Counted from the stretch's first letter, positions 22,901 to 34,765 are shown. The stretch is DNA of 64,000 nucleotides from Verticillium longisporum (GCA_019188255.1 JAETXT010000005.1:2790001-2854000), one strand, 5' to 3'. Numbers and translations are program-made. Notes: generated by a model not told the origin, from the letters alone.

Positions 22901-23809
22901 ATGGGTTGCTTAAGCTCAAAGTCCACGACGACCCCTCCGACGTCAAATTTCTTCTCGAGCACGCCAAACATCCAACTGTCCGGGGTTGCTGTGCCCAATG
23001 CGGCAACTCATAGGCCTCTAGATGGAGCTTCGAGATAAGGATTCCTTGATGCGGTTCAGCAAGCGTTGCATGACGTGCCCTGCCTCATAATCGGCGGCAG
23101 TGCTCTGGTTGAGCATGGCAGCAACCTCACCGAGCGTTTGTGATGTTACGCCAAGCGATCAGTCGAGAACATGCTCGTCGAGTATACATTGTTCGCCTCG
23201 GTTCCGGAAAACTAGAGTACGTCGCATACTCATCTGGTGGCGATGTTCAAGACTCGTGTCTGACTTGTACAAACCTCCAAAATTCGCGGGGCGGACGGCT
23301 CTGCTTATCTGCTAGACATCTATGAAGACGAGGGCGCGGGCATCCACTCTGTAAGCAGCCGCGACATGGTGCGCCTGGGAAACTTCAGTGTCACGATTGT
23401 GTCTCTAGACTTCCTCCTGAAGCGAAAGCCTGGGCCTGGCAGAACCGGCTTCCCTACTCGCAAGAATATCCACGCCAGCGGGCCGCGAATGCCACCGACA
23501 TCCTCTTCTGCCTACAGAAGCCCCTGGAACGACAAAATATCGACCGGCGCCGCCTGCCGTGGGTCTACTCAAACGCTTTCGGGCCCCGTTCTTGAAAGAA
23601 CACCCCGCAGGCCGCGCCTCTGTTCCAGCGCGCCGCTCTGTGGACAGATGCAAACGAATTTGATTCGCGCACCTCGCTCGTCAGTGGTCGATCTAGTCGA
23701 TCAGTTTTGAGTAGCTGGAGCCAGCCCGGCACGCCAGAGCGGCAACGTGGTAACAACTGGGGAAGCAGGCAAAACAGCAATGACACCAATCGCAGCAACC
23801 GTCGGTGAA
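22901..23809 (+). pseudogene. Decayed gene of a fungal nucleotidyltransferase-like family
   Basis: A chain of coding-like fragments in changing frames. It starts MGCLSSKSTTTPPTSN (ATG 22901; Gly2-Cys3, a myristoylation/palmitoylation-type start), meets a TAA at 23036, then GFLDAVQQALHDVPCLIIGG continuing SALVEHG (a G-G-x-A-L-x-x-x-G motif like the start of NTase folds), a TGA after LTERL, then YIVRLGSGKLEYV, ADGSAYLLDIYEDE, RDMVRLGNFSV and finally AKAWAWQNRLPYSQ with NATDILFCLQKPLERQNIDRR in another frame. The usual T-x-D-x-D segment after GG is missing. At least four frame changes and two or three stops are present, more than the indel error rate elsewhere would explain. The family name is inferred from memory of similar fungal proteins; decay itself is directly visible. 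Bases 23810-24002 up to DAD4 hold nothing I recognise. Confidence 0.6.
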
Positions 23810-24002
23810 GGGATATTTTGGTTTCCAGTATCTCATGAAGCTTGCAAGGCGCTTCAGTGTTTTATTATACAGGTAAGATGGTTTGTGACCATAAACCCGG
23901 GAATCATTCGTAATCGCAATCTTACGCACTTGTAATTGGTCGGCACTTGGCTGCCCTTTCCAAAGACAAATGCTTCGTTAAACACACATGTTCGTGAGTA
24001 TC

Positions 24003-24441
24003 TCAAGAGGGAGGCTTGAGATTGTCCGTAGCTGGTAGGTCGGTCAGAAAACATTGCCGATAGCTCGGCGGAGAAACTTACCCTCAAGGTGGAAAAGAAC
24101 GTTGGACTGGTAGTTCTTGAACATCTGGGCCACCAGCTCGACGTTCATGTTTTGAATGTTGATGTCCTGGAACCGCAGCATCAGTACTGACGTGAAAATT
24201 ACTGCTGAAACGCTGCCATGAATACCTGTAGTGACTTGTTCATGACGACAATGGCCTCGTTCAGTTTCTCCTATTCACGCTGTCAATCACCCCGCAGGTT
24301 ATCAGGCGGGGCAGCCAGCACTCACAACATTGCCGATGATGCGCGACAGCAGCAGGTTCTGCTGATGCTCATGTGGGCTCTCCTACAGAATATGTCAGGA
24401 ACTCCATTCGAGGATCGCGCGCAACAAATGTCACTTACCAT
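24003..24441 (-). CDS. DAD4: DASH complex subunit Dad4
   Basis: Small subunit of the outer-kinetochore DASH/Dam1 ring that couples chromosomes to microtubules. Five exons on the minus strand: 24441-24439, 24382-24326, 24270-24226, 24166-24082, 24031-24003. They give exactly 72 residues, the length of yeast Dad4, with every phase closing: [51 protein letters not shown] and onward, ATDNLKPPS. The pattern MENPHE...ILSRIIGN...LEAT of Dad4 is well matched. The first coding exon is only the ATG, directly followed by GTAAGT. Introns are 50-60 bp, so four introns interrupt a 219-nt message. It is divergent from IES6 with a 261-bp gap between the two ATGs. Confidence 0.93.
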
Positions 24442-24702
24442 CTTCGTGTGGTGTTGATGTCCAAGTATCTGTTGTGTTATGACCAAGAGTGACCGTTGTT
24501 ATGGGGGTTCTATCACAGGTCGCGAAAACAGAAGGCGGTCATTGGCGGCAAAATCAGCTAGTACAAGCTTCGTGCCAGTCGTCAGTGCTGGCTCTCGCAC
24601 CCTCGTCGCGAAGCACTCACCCCCATCTGCAATTCAACCCCCGTTACAGCGCGCGTCGTCAGGCTTTTATCTTTCGCAACTAGAATCGTCAAACTTGAAA
24701 AG

Positions 24703-25299
24703 ATGGCTGCCCCTACGGAAGCCCAGATTGCTCACCAGCAACTCCTGGATGACCTCGACATCCACGCAATTCACAAATCCTTCCGATCTCCGTCCTGGCG
24801 CCCCAACCACCGCCGCAACAAGAATATCAAGACCATCTCCACCGACCTGTCCCGCAAGGAGGCCTCATCATCCGCCATCGCCACCCCTCAAGACGACTCT
24901 CCCGCCGCGACCCCTCTCCCCGGCGGCCTCTCCCCCAGCGGTGCCTCGACGCCCGCCGACGCAGCGAACGCCCAGCCGAACCTCGCCCAGGCATCACGCA
25001 GCTTGTCGAAGCTCGTGCTCGAAAAGACGCTGAAGCAGCAGCAAGGCAGCGGCACAGGCGGCACGACGGGCCCGGCGAGCGCAGCACCCAGCGCGACGTA
25101 CACGAACATCGAGAGCGCGCCGTCCCTGGCCCACACGAAGCGGTACTGCGACATTACGGGCCTGCCCGCGCCGTACATTGACCCCAAGACGAGGCTGCGG
25201 TACCACGACAAAGAGGTCTTTGCGCTCATCCGAGGTCTGCCGCAGGGTGTCGCGGAGCAGTATCTCGAGGCGAGGGGCGCCCACACGGTGTTGAAATAG
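24703..25299 (+). CDS. IES6: INO80 complex subunit Ies6 (YL1-C domain)
   Basis: Nuclear partner of Arp5 in the INO80 remodeller. Single-exon 198-residue protein beginning MAAPTEAQIAHQQLLDDLDIHAIHK, with an N-terminal basic region (FRSPSWRPNHRRNKNIKT), a Ser/Pro/Ala-rich linker and the C-terminal YL1-C domain: YCDITGLPAPYIDPKTRLRY then EVFALIRGLPQGVAEQYLEAR. The YCDITG...Y.DP...L.Y signature is diagnostic for Ies6/YL1-C. The length is normal for filamentous fungi. It is divergent from DAD4 and in the same direction as GOT1. No frame break. Confidence 0.95.
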   Translation: MAAPTEAQIAHQQLLDDLDIHAIHKSFRSPSWRPNHRRNKNIKTISTDLSRKEASSSAIATPQDDSPAATPLPGGLSPSGASTPADAANAQPNLAQASRSLSKLVLEKTLKQQQGSGTGGTTGPASAAPSATYTNIESAPSLAHTKRYCDITGLPAPYIDPKTRLRYHDKEVFALIRGLPQGVAEQYLEARGAHTVLK

Positions 25300-26555
25300 A
25301 CGGCGCGTGGGATCTTGTTTGGTTTGGGGTAACGGATGGAGGGCATTCAGCATGGCGTTCACGGCAGTCCTTAGATGTACGGGCGAAGTCAAGGTACAAT
25401 ACAAAGCATCACATGCGCTTCATATGTTTTACCAACAAAGTCAAGCCCCAGCTACGCACCCGCGGCCTTTCGGCCGTGGGTTGTTAACTGACGCTCCGGC
25501 TTAATCGTGATACAGTTTTGCTCTTTGCCTGTGATGTGACAGATGCCCGAGAACGTATGGAAAACGCGCTCGGATACCATGGCCTTGAGCCATGGTCGCC
25601 CCGGCAGTGGATTGGAAAGCAAGATTGCGCTTGTTCCTAGGATGACAGAAGGTAATATCGGTCGGCAGAGTCTTGAAGGGCAGGCTCGAAGCGGCTGCTG
25701 TTCATGGAGGCCAGGGCCTCAATGCGATCCTCGAGCATAAGAGGACTCCTTATAATCGGCTTTGCAGCTGGATCCATCGCTGGCTCACCTACGCCCACTG
25801 AGCGGCTCATGAGCAGTTGCCCCCATTGAAGCCGGCGTTGACAGGACGTTGCCTAGCCTCCGGCGCGGCACCCAGTCGCGGTAAAGGAAAGATTGAAGTG
25901 TTGCCAGAGGAGGCTCTTCTAGGAAGCCAAGGCTGCCTGCCTGGAATGGGAGTTGTCGTGTAACATCCTTCAGTTGGGACGGGGAGGTAAAAAACAGGCC
26001 ACAGCGGGTATACGATTTTCGCTCGTGATTTAAACTGATTGGGCAGTGCCCACCACAGAAGCCCGGTAGCAGACTACTACTGTTAGTGACATGGATGCTT
26101 CACCAAACGAAAGCATTTGATCCAGCGTGCGTAAACGAATACGTCAACAAGCTGTCTGGCCATGAGATCTAATTATCACTACTGAGTAAGGTACTTTGTG
26201 ATATTTGTTAGAGCAAAGCCTGCTTACCGGACAAAGGGACTCTACATGGCCGGCTTGCATCTGCGTGAAACCTAACCATCTCACATTGGCTATCATGTAC
26301 CTACCGGGGCCACTCAACCCCGTTGTTACCTGCGCCTTAGCTCCCAGCAAGGGGCTTCCGATAAGGAATGTCGAAAAAGGGCAGCTTCCCCTGGAGATCT
26401 GTCTTCAAGGTCAAGAACGTCGTCCCGGGCTGCTACTTTACGAAACGCGACGAGAATCTGCATACCTGCGCCTGTATCCTCGCCAAAGCTAATTACCACC
26501 TCGATAACAAAAACCCGAATCTCCCGCCCATAAATCGTCGAGAGGACCCGCCAAG
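25300..26555. other. Intergenic, no supported gene
   Basis: About 1.25 kb between IES6 and GOT1 with no recognisable coding. A CGCGGCCTTTCGGCCG inverted-type GC cluster lies at about 25460. The GOT1 promoter must lie in the last few hundred bases. Confidence 0.45.
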
Positions 26556-27255
26556 ATGTCGACCATGTGGTTATCGGATTCGCAGAGTACGTGATGCGCC
26601 CGCGATAGTACGAGGGGCAGGGAGCGCGAGACGCGACCGCCACCGCAGGGCCGGCCATGTTACTGAGACGGACGCTGACCTGGCTCACAGAGATTGGTGT
26701 TGCGTTCTGCTCCGGCGGTAGGTTTTGACTAGCAAGAGCAGCGCGCCGTATGCAGATGGTCTGACGAAGCTCACAGGAGGTTTCTTCCTCATCGGAGGCG
26801 TGATGCTGTTCTTCGACAGAGCCATGTAAGCAATCCCCCAACCGCTCATCGTGCGCGTGCGACGCTAACTCTGCGTGTTCAGGCTTGCCATGGGAAATGT
26901 ACCTATCCACCCTGCCTGCGGCTCCATTGCCTCCCCAACAAACGACTGACGAATCCAGATCCTCTTCCTCATCGGCCTCACCATCATCATCGGGCCCCAC
27001 AAGACTCTCCTCTTCTTTGCGCGGAAACAAAAAGCCAAGGGCACGGCGGCGTTCTTTCTGGGCCTGCTGCTGATCCTGTTTCGGTGGCCGCTGATCGGGT
27101 TCTGCATTGAGTTGTACGGAATCTTGATCCTGTTCGGGGACTTCCTGGGCACGATCGGCAGCTTCGCGCGGGGCATCCCCGTGATTGGGCCTTATATTGG
27201 GATGCTGGTCGACAAAGCGGGTATGGGCAGGCGGAACGCCGAGCTGCCCGTGTAG
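26556..27255 (+). CDS. GOT1: Golgi transport protein Got1
   Basis: Small four-pass membrane protein of early Golgi/ER vesicles, required with Sft2 for membrane traffic. Five exons (26556-26586, 26691-26717, 26777-26825, 26883-26898, 26959-27255) give 139 residues, matching yeast Got1 length. The start is MSTMWLSDSQKIGVAFCSGG; hydrophobic segments include FFLIGGVMLFFDRAMLAMGN, ILFLIGLTIIIGPHKTLLFF and GTAAFFLGLLLILFRWPLIG; FARKQKAKG is the conserved cytosolic loop and IPVIGPYIGMLVDKAG the conserved end. Exon 4 is only 16 nt. All phases close and no frame break is seen. Convergent with profilin. Confidence 0.94.
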
Positions 27256-27862
27256 GACTCTTGTTTCGACCTTGGCGTGGAGAATCTATAGACCGCGGGG
27301 TTTGGCTTGGGGTTTTTCTTTTTACCTGCAGTAGGAATTACTTGGCACGGACATCAGGGCGCCTACACACCAGAGCGACCTATGTATACAGGAGGCCTTG
27401 ACGGCGTTGAGGGAAATCATGGCGTCTGTTCGGCTGCCTGAAGGAGGCCTTGCCTGTAAAAATACAAGAATGTACGATGGGATAGTAGATCGGCACCTCG
27501 TACGGCCTATGGTTTGCCTCATGATGGTGTTGGAGGGTATTCCAAACAACTATCACTTCGTCCCCTGAATTCGATGAGCATCACTGACGAAGGCCTGGCC
27601 CGCGCACAAGGAGCCTTCCCGGAGTTTCGCGCATGGTCTCATTGGGATGGCTAACTGCCTAAGTACAGATCCACCGCCCTGGCACTGGTCGTCCTCTCCT
27701 TTGTGTCTAATGGTCGTTGACTCGTCGCAGTATGCGGCACGGAAACCGCCTGTCCTTCGCCTGTCCTCCTCCACCGCCCTTCATGTATTGCGCGGCAGGC
27801 CGTGCCCTCCGCCGCCTGGCAATCCCCCTGATTCTTCCTCGCTCGTACGCTGAACAGACGCT
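27256..27862. other. Convergent 3' region
   Basis: A 607-bp gap between convergent GOT1 and profilin genes. No gene recognised; TTTTTCTTTTT near 27315 may mark the GOT1 3' end. Confidence 0.5.
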
Positions 27863-28581
27863 TTAGTAGCTGAGGCCGATGAGGTAGTCAGCCAGCTTCT
27901 GTACCGCCGCGCTCGCGTTGCCAGCGACGGCGGCCTCGCCGTGGTGGCCGATGAGGATGGCCTGGTTCGTCTTGGCAATGGCGATGCCCTCCCTGCCCTA
28001 CACGCACAGTCCATGTCAGAAAATGTTTCCTTCTCAACGTGGATGGACTTATTTGCTCCGGAGGGGAGCGTCTCGGGTGCTGCTGACCTTGCGCGCGTAG
28101 ATGGTGCCGTCCTCGGCGCGAGCCATGACGTAGCGCTCACCGGCGACGTAGAGGCCGTCGCCAAAGGCCTTGTCGGCGGCACCGGGCTTGGCGGTGACGA
28201 CGTCAGCGATGGCCTTCATCTCGGTGGGGGAGACGGTGAAGCCGGCGGAAGTAGCCCAGACGCTGTCGCCAGCGATGCTGACGATGGCAGCCTTGTCAAT
28301 GTGGCCGGTGCCAACCAGGCTAGGAGAGATCAGCTTCCATATCATTGGCGAGTTGCCAGGGATTATAATGTGTGGGGTTGGACGGTCGTGAACGCGAACG
28401 AGGGGCAAGAATTTACCTGGTGTCAACGTAAGCTGTGGCAGATGACGATCAGCTTCACGGGTTCTCAATGGGCGGAAGAGGAGAGGGGGGTAAAATGACG
28501 AGCAGAATGCCGAAGGTGGGGGTTTGCTGCGCGCTGTTTCGAAGAGGGGAGAATGGGAGGGGACTGACCTTGCCAGGACAT
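27863..28581 (-). CDS. PFY1: Profilin
   Basis: Cytosolic actin-monomer and poly-proline-binding protein that promotes actin assembly with formins. Four exons on the minus strand (28581-28569, 28432-28417, 28319-28088, 27997-27863) give 131 residues, the usual fungal length. The start MSWQAYVDTSLVGTGHIDKA has the conserved SWQ...D..L.GTG signature; it is built from a 13-nt and a 16-nt exon. The core holds AIVSIAGDSVWATSAGF and GERYVMARAEDGTIYARK, and the end is HGEAAVAGNASAAVQKLADY-LIGLSY. All phases close. The leader before the ATG is CT-rich on the coding strand. Confidence 0.96.
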
Positions 28582-31449
28582 GTTGAAAGGATGAGCTGAG
28601 GAAATGCAGCGAGTCTGATGAGGAACGATAGGGCGACGCGCTTGGGGAAAAGTAGGGGAGAGAGTTAGGTAGTAGGTCGAGGTTGTTGATGTTTCCTTTT
28701 TCTCTACCGAACCGAGCACGACTGGCTGACTGGCGAGGGGCTGCTGTGAGTCGGGTCCTCTCCTCCTGTCGCCTGGGATGGCGGGGGCCACACCAACCCA
28801 AGGCAAACCCACCCACCGCCAAATTTCAGCATAGGGCAGGCGTAACGAGCAAACTGGCTAAAGTCCCGCCCCGGGTTGATCCCGCAGCGGGGAACATGTG
28901 GAAATACTGGTTGCTGTTAAGGAGACACTTTCGCCGGGCCTCATGAGCTCATCTCGTTCGCGGCACATCGGATGCAAACGAGTCCTAGGTCGTGCATCAG
29001 ACGCTCTGCGCTGGGGAATGCCGCCTGCACATAGCTTTGGGAAGTCACTCGGGATGCATTTGAACCTGGTCAGCTTGATCGCATCTCATTCGAGAGTCGT
29101 TCTGACTGCTGCCCGCAGAGCCGATATTTGCCCATCTCAACAAATGATGATGTTGCATGATTGCCCCGCCAAGACGAGTACCTCTGACATGTACCCCTCC
29201 ATCGGTCGGGTTGCTGAGCTGCCCATGGTGCTGACATCACAGAGGAAAGGAGAGATGCCTCGCTGCTTTTAGCGCGGAGCTCGACACAGCTTTAGCAATT
29301 AAGTGTCTCCACTAGGATCCAAAAGACAATACATTCACCATGACAATAGAAGTCACAGGTTGCATGAATGTTGTTCTTGTTGTTTCATCACGTTTTGTCC
29401 ATGAAGTATATGATGTCAGATTGGTAGTGTTCAACTGACAAAGACCAGGATCGACAACTGAAACCTTTCTTGGCCAACAAGCTCACCACTCCTTACACGT
29501 CCGTCCTCCTGCCTCCTTCCCTACTTTTTTCCTCAGCTGAACAAATCTCGGAACGAATTGAATCTTGTCATGTTCATCATTACACAGCGTTAGCCGTGAT
29601 TGCGCACGCTCAACTTGCCCACCAGCCCGTGCAACCCCGGCCTAGCGAACTACGATCCTACTATTCTCTCTGTGGCTTCCGTGGGCAGAGGCCGAAAATC
29701 AAGTGTCTTGTAATAGTGATCTCGCGAGCCTCTGGACCTTGAACATGGTTCGGGGGGAAACTGCTCATCTGTACAAGGAGGGCAAGGAGTATCGCAGCTC
29801 CATGGTAAGGGGGCGCTTCTGCTCATCGGAGTAAAAAGGCGACACCAGGCCCGGCACCTGACCCAACTCACCTCGGCCATCGACCACAGCCGGTTCACAC
29901 ATGTTGACCTACCTACTCGACCCCGCCTCAACCCGAGACCAGAAGATGTTGTCGCTTGAACGGCGTCACTCGAAATGATGATCCTCGTCCCGACGTGACC
30001 ACACCAGCCCTGTGGTTTCCTTCGCGATCTTGGTGCATGTCGGGTTTGCGCCAACAAGCGCGTGCTTGGGCTGGGCCATTATGTAGGCGGGGAACGGCTC
30101 CGGCTCGGTGGAAGGCTGTTGTTGTTGTCCCTCGTTCGAGACGCAGGATACGTTTTCAAAGTCAAATATAATGGACCCTTGACCAGCGGGGACGGTTGGG
30201 TTGAGCCTTTCGGCAGGGTGCAAGTAAGGCTTACCGCCCTGTGAAAAGACGACCCTCATTTACTCCTCTTCCTCGTGCATCCTCATTCTGAAGGATGTCG
30301 TAAAAGAAATAAAACGAGTCCTTGCTGTGTCCTGCGCGATTCTCACATAATTCGGCGAATGATTGAAAAGGATTTTTCACCTCCTTGTGCACAGCAGCTT
30401 ATCTGAGGAAGTGATGCCAAAAATGCATCTGCATCCGCCCGAAACCAGGCGTCGCGTGGGTGGGCAAAACTGGCAGGCAGCTGTCAGGCAAAGCGCAGAC
30501 AGAGCTCAGGCCGCCAAGCCGCTTACAGGGCTTGAGGCGCTGTGGTTGGCCTGGAATAGCCCGTCCCGATGCGCTAAAAAGCTTGTTCTGGACCTCGAGC
30601 TCGAGGGCACATGCCCGTCCTCAAACCACCATGGCCGAGCTGTGCGAGCTATCCGCATTCAGGTCGCCCATTGCACTGCCTCCCATCCCATGCCCACCAC
30701 GGCATCGGCACCCTTCCAACCCAGGCAGAGTTGCAAGCTATCCCGAGTGGTCGAAGGGCGCCCGACGCCCGCACCAACACATTTCAATGACAGCTTTTGC
30801 TATGCGCCATATCCTCCCATTGGTCCCGCCTGCGCTCCCTCTGATATCCCCATCGTGGACCATGACAGATGACGACCCAAGGACGCTTTCTCCCGACCGC
30901 TACGTGCGAGCACCGATGTACAACGGCCTCGTTACGACACAGCATATCTACCTCGACGTCTTTGTCCTCGAGACAGTCTCGCACAGTGTCGTAGTCTGGA
31001 CGCGCTGAGCTAGCCCACCATCAAGCAATGGCATAGCCTGTGTCAAATCTCCCCGTCACGGTCTGGTCGGTATCTGCCACGGCAAATATCCCTTTTTCGT
31101 GGGCCTCAGTGCGCCCGCAAGACCCAGGCATGCCCACGTTTCCTGTCCCACATGAAGCCTGGAAAGGGCGTGGCCGGCGCGTGAAGGACCTGGATGCCCA
31201 TGTGTTTTGTTGGCCTAGATCCATGGCGATCCCCCACCAGCCCTCGAGGCAGGGCATTCTTGTGCTAGAAGCGGTTCCAGTATCGCGGGATTTCAAGCCT
31301 TGCAGCGCGTATTTGAGCCAGGCTGTGCCCGTTGCCAGGAAAATTTTCAGACTCTTGTTTCTGACCCCTCACCTTCGTGCGCGCTTCGATCGACCTCCTG
31401 TCTCTTATTTCTAGTGCCTCCTATCTCAAACAGTGTCAATCTTCCTGAC
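28582..31449. other. 2.9-kb upstream region shared by profilin and the K+ transporter
   Basis: A divergent intergenic stretch. One minus-strand frame at 29966-30259 (97 codons, starting MRVVFSQGGKPYLHP) has plausible composition, but I recognise no family and would not call it a gene. Other frames overlap each other at 30360-31000. CT-rich and short-A/T tracts precede the transporter ATG at 31450. Confidence 0.4.
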
Positions 31450-34012
31450 ATGGCTCCCGCAGAGAAGCAGACCGACGACGAGGACGCCGGGAATGCAAAG
31501 AGCGATAAAAGAGCCGACGTAGGGTCTAGCTCTGGAATCGCTGGAGGAATCTTCTACGGAAGAGATCTCGACCGTACTGGTCTCGCGCGTCGCAGCGCGT
31601 CTCAGGGCGACAACGTTGAAGCTGATATTGACGACGACGGCGAGTGGCACCAAAATGATGGCAAAAGGAAGCAAGTCTTCAAGGGCCGCGCCCTCCTATG
31701 GTATATATGCCGACTGCATCACGTTTGTTCTTGATGGCTAACTGGCTTCTAGGTTGGCTTACCAGTCTATCGGCGTCATCTATGGAGATATTGGTACAAG
31801 GTAGGATAATGCGTATTAGCTGCTGGCTTCAGAACGCAGGTTGACCTGGGAACAGCCCTCTTTACGTCTATTCGTCCGTGTTCACCTCGCCACCCTCAAA
31901 GAAGGACATAACCCAAGTACTCTCTCTGATCATCTGGTCCCTGGCCATCATGGTCACCTTCAAATACGTCTTCATCATCCTACGTGCCGACAATGAGGGC
32001 GAGGGCGGTACCTTTAGCACCTACTCTCTGCTCACCAGATACGTATGCGATCTAATTGCCTTCTTTGCCGGGGATATTCGATTTGATTTGCTCACACCCA
32101 ATTCATAGATGAATATCTCGAACCGAGATCCTCGCGAAGAAGTCACCGTCCGCATGGAACGAACATTGACACAGGATGTACGCCCCATGAGTCGCAACAT
32201 CCGCAAAGTCGTTGAGAGCAGCACCATCATTCGAAACTTCCTCAAAGTACTTGGTGCCCTGGGAGTGGCCATGGTCATTGCTGATGGTGTCCTGACGCCG
32301 GCTCAATCCGTGCTCGGCGCTATACAAGGCCTCGCCGTGGTCAAGCCAGACATTGACACTTCGACCATTGTGGGAACCACCTGTGGTATTCTCGTTCTTC
32401 TTTTCCTCATACAACCCCTCGGCACCACCAAGCTTGCGTCGGCTTTCGCGCCCATCGTTATCCTGTGGCTTGGCTTCAACGGCGGGTTTGGTATCTACAA
32501 CCTTGTCAAGTACGATTACACAGTCCTCAAAGCCTTCAACCCATACTTTGCCATCCAGTTCTTCAAAGACAACAAGACAGATGGATGGAGGATGCTAGGA
32601 GGCGTGCTCCTCTCCTTTACTGGTGTAGAGGCCCTTTTTGCTGATCTGGGAGCCTTCAGCATGCGCGCCATTCAGATCAGCTGGCTCGCCTGGGCGTACC
32701 CCTGTCTGCTGCTGGCATACAGTGGTCAAGCTGCGCACATTGCTGAGATGCCTGAGAAGTACTCGAACCCCTTTTTCAACACAGTGCCTCCCGGCATGCT
32801 GTACCCCAGCCTGGTGCTCGCTGTCCTCGCAGCCATCGTGGCATCCCAGGCCATCATTACAGCGACGTTCCAGGTGAGTCACCTCATACACAAGGCACAT
32901 GTCCATGGTGTAGTGCTAACGATCAACAGCTCTCAAGCCAGCTCATGAAGCTGTCCTTCTGTCCCCAGATGAAGGTTGTCCACACCTCCCGAAAGTTCCA
33001 TGGCCAGGTCTACGTGCCCTTCCTCAACTGGCTGCTCATGCTCGGCACCATCCTCGTTACAGCCGTCTACAATAACACTACGAGGCTGGGTCATGCCTAC
33101 GGCGTCTGCGTCATCTTTGTCACCTTCTTCGACACCATCATGGTGACTCTCGTCGCCCTTTTCGTTTGGGGTCTCCCGCTTTGGCTAGTCGCTGTACCTG
33201 CACTCGTCTTCGCCACGCACGACGGTCTTTATCTCTCCTCGGCCCTGACAAAGGTACCCCTCGGCGCTTGGTTCACCCTCCTGCTGTCAGGCATCCTCGC
33301 CACCGTCTTTCTGCTCTGGCGCTTTGGCAAGGAAAGGCAGTGGAGTGCCGAGGCCGAGGACCGCTTCGCGCCTAGCAGACTGCTGGTCCGCAACGGCGAG
33401 GGCATCCTGGCGCTGACGCCGCAATGGGGCGGCGACGCACTGTCGCCCGTCAGCGGCTTCGTCATCTTCTTTGACAAGACGGGCATCCTGACGCCGAGCG
33501 TCTTCACCCACTTTGTCTCAAAGCTCGGCGCCCTGCCAGAGGTATCTGTCTTCTTCCACCTGCACCCCGTCGAGACGCCTTCCGTGCCCGACGCTGAGCG
33601 TTATCATGTTTCGAGGTTCTCGAGCGTGCCCGGATGCTACCGCCTCATCGTCCGTCACGGCTTCATGGACGAGGTCGTCAGCCCGGACCTCAGTGCTCTC
33701 ATTTATGAACAGGTACGTAAGTTTGTCGCTCGCCAGGCGCCTGCGTCGGGAGACCACCCAGGTGCAGAGATTTCGGCTGGCCCTGTCCAGACCACGGCGT
33801 CGGAGCTTGCCTTGCTGAAGAGCGCGTACCAGCGCAAGGTGCTGTACGTGGTCGGCGAGGGGCAGATGCGGATTCTAAAGAGTCACAATGTCTTCCGCAG
33901 GGTCATGTTGTGGACGTTCTTGTGGATCAGGTCCAACACGCGAGCCAAGGTTGCGAGCTTGAGGTTGGCGATGGACAAGGTCGTCGAGGTTGGGTTTGTC
34001 AAGGATATCTGA
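31450..34012 (+). CDS. HAK/KUP-type high-affinity potassium transporter
   Basis: Plasma-membrane K+ uptake protein of the HAK/KUP/KT family (as Neurospora HAK-1), probably a K+-H+ symporter. Exons 31450-31700, 31753-31800, 31856-32042, 32109-32873, 32930-34012 give 777 residues with all phases closing. An acidic, hydrophilic N terminus of about 80 residues is followed by the family signature IGVIYGDIGTSPLYVY, then GGTFSTYSLLTRY, VADGVLTPAQSV-type sequence (MVIADGVLTPAQS), FTGVEALFADLGAFS and a membrane region of about 12 hydrophobic segments ending near FLLWRFGKER. The C-terminal third is soluble (FDKTGILTPSVFTHF, RKVLYVVGEGQMRI). Splice joins are clean, including the TATGG join between exons 1 and 2. 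No frame break. Often induced by K+ starvation in other fungi. Confidence 0.94.
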
Positions 34013-34765
34013 TGTGCAAGGTTTCATGATAGCAATAGCTGAGTATGAGACCCTCTTTTTTTTTTTTGCGTTTCTTGTCATGTGTTCTGGAATGCTTGGC
34101 TTCCAGCGGTGTAGTCGCACGTGCGAAGCGTCCCTTACAACTTTGCTGCCACGGTGTTCTGGCGGTCAGGCCGAGGAGCCCAACAGGAGTGACTGGTTCA
34201 GCCACGCCCAGCCCCTGCTTTGGCTTCTGTGATGGGAGAACGAATAGAGGAGGGGCATCCAACGGGGCATTTCAACAGGTAGACATCCAGTCACTTGTTA
34301 TGAGAGCCTGCTGCGAAGAGTGCTTGCTTCAGGGCATCCCCCTGTCTCCTCGGGTCGGAACGGCAGTTCAGGAGAGGGGCGTGTCACACACAACTCAGCT
34401 CAGACACGTGGTTCCGTTGTCGACCACATACGTCGGGTGCAACAGTACTCGGTTCAGGGGTTCGGCGTTCCGTTCTACCTTGATTGACTGACAGGCGCTG
34501 AACATGACATGCCCGGTGTCTGTCATTCCCCTTTACCCAAGACCTGGCTGGCACCATTATCTGAGATGAAGCTTCCCATTTCAGTATCACTCGCACCATG
34601 TTCTGCGTGACGTTCCCTCCTTTTACCTATTCCTTATGTCGTGCCGAGACGATGGGTTCTCCAATCAGTTGGTCGGTCGGTCGTTCGCCTGGACCCGAGT
34701 CGCCATGCAAAGAACAATCGAGGCCAGTAAACCGCGCAACCTAAAAGGGGGGGGGGTGTTCCGCG
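34013..34765. other. 3' flank of the K+ transporter
   Basis: No gene seen. A T10-type run at 34056-34067 may be part of the transporter's 3' end, and a G9 run at 34747-34755 is close to the doubtful ORF that follows. Confidence 0.45.
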
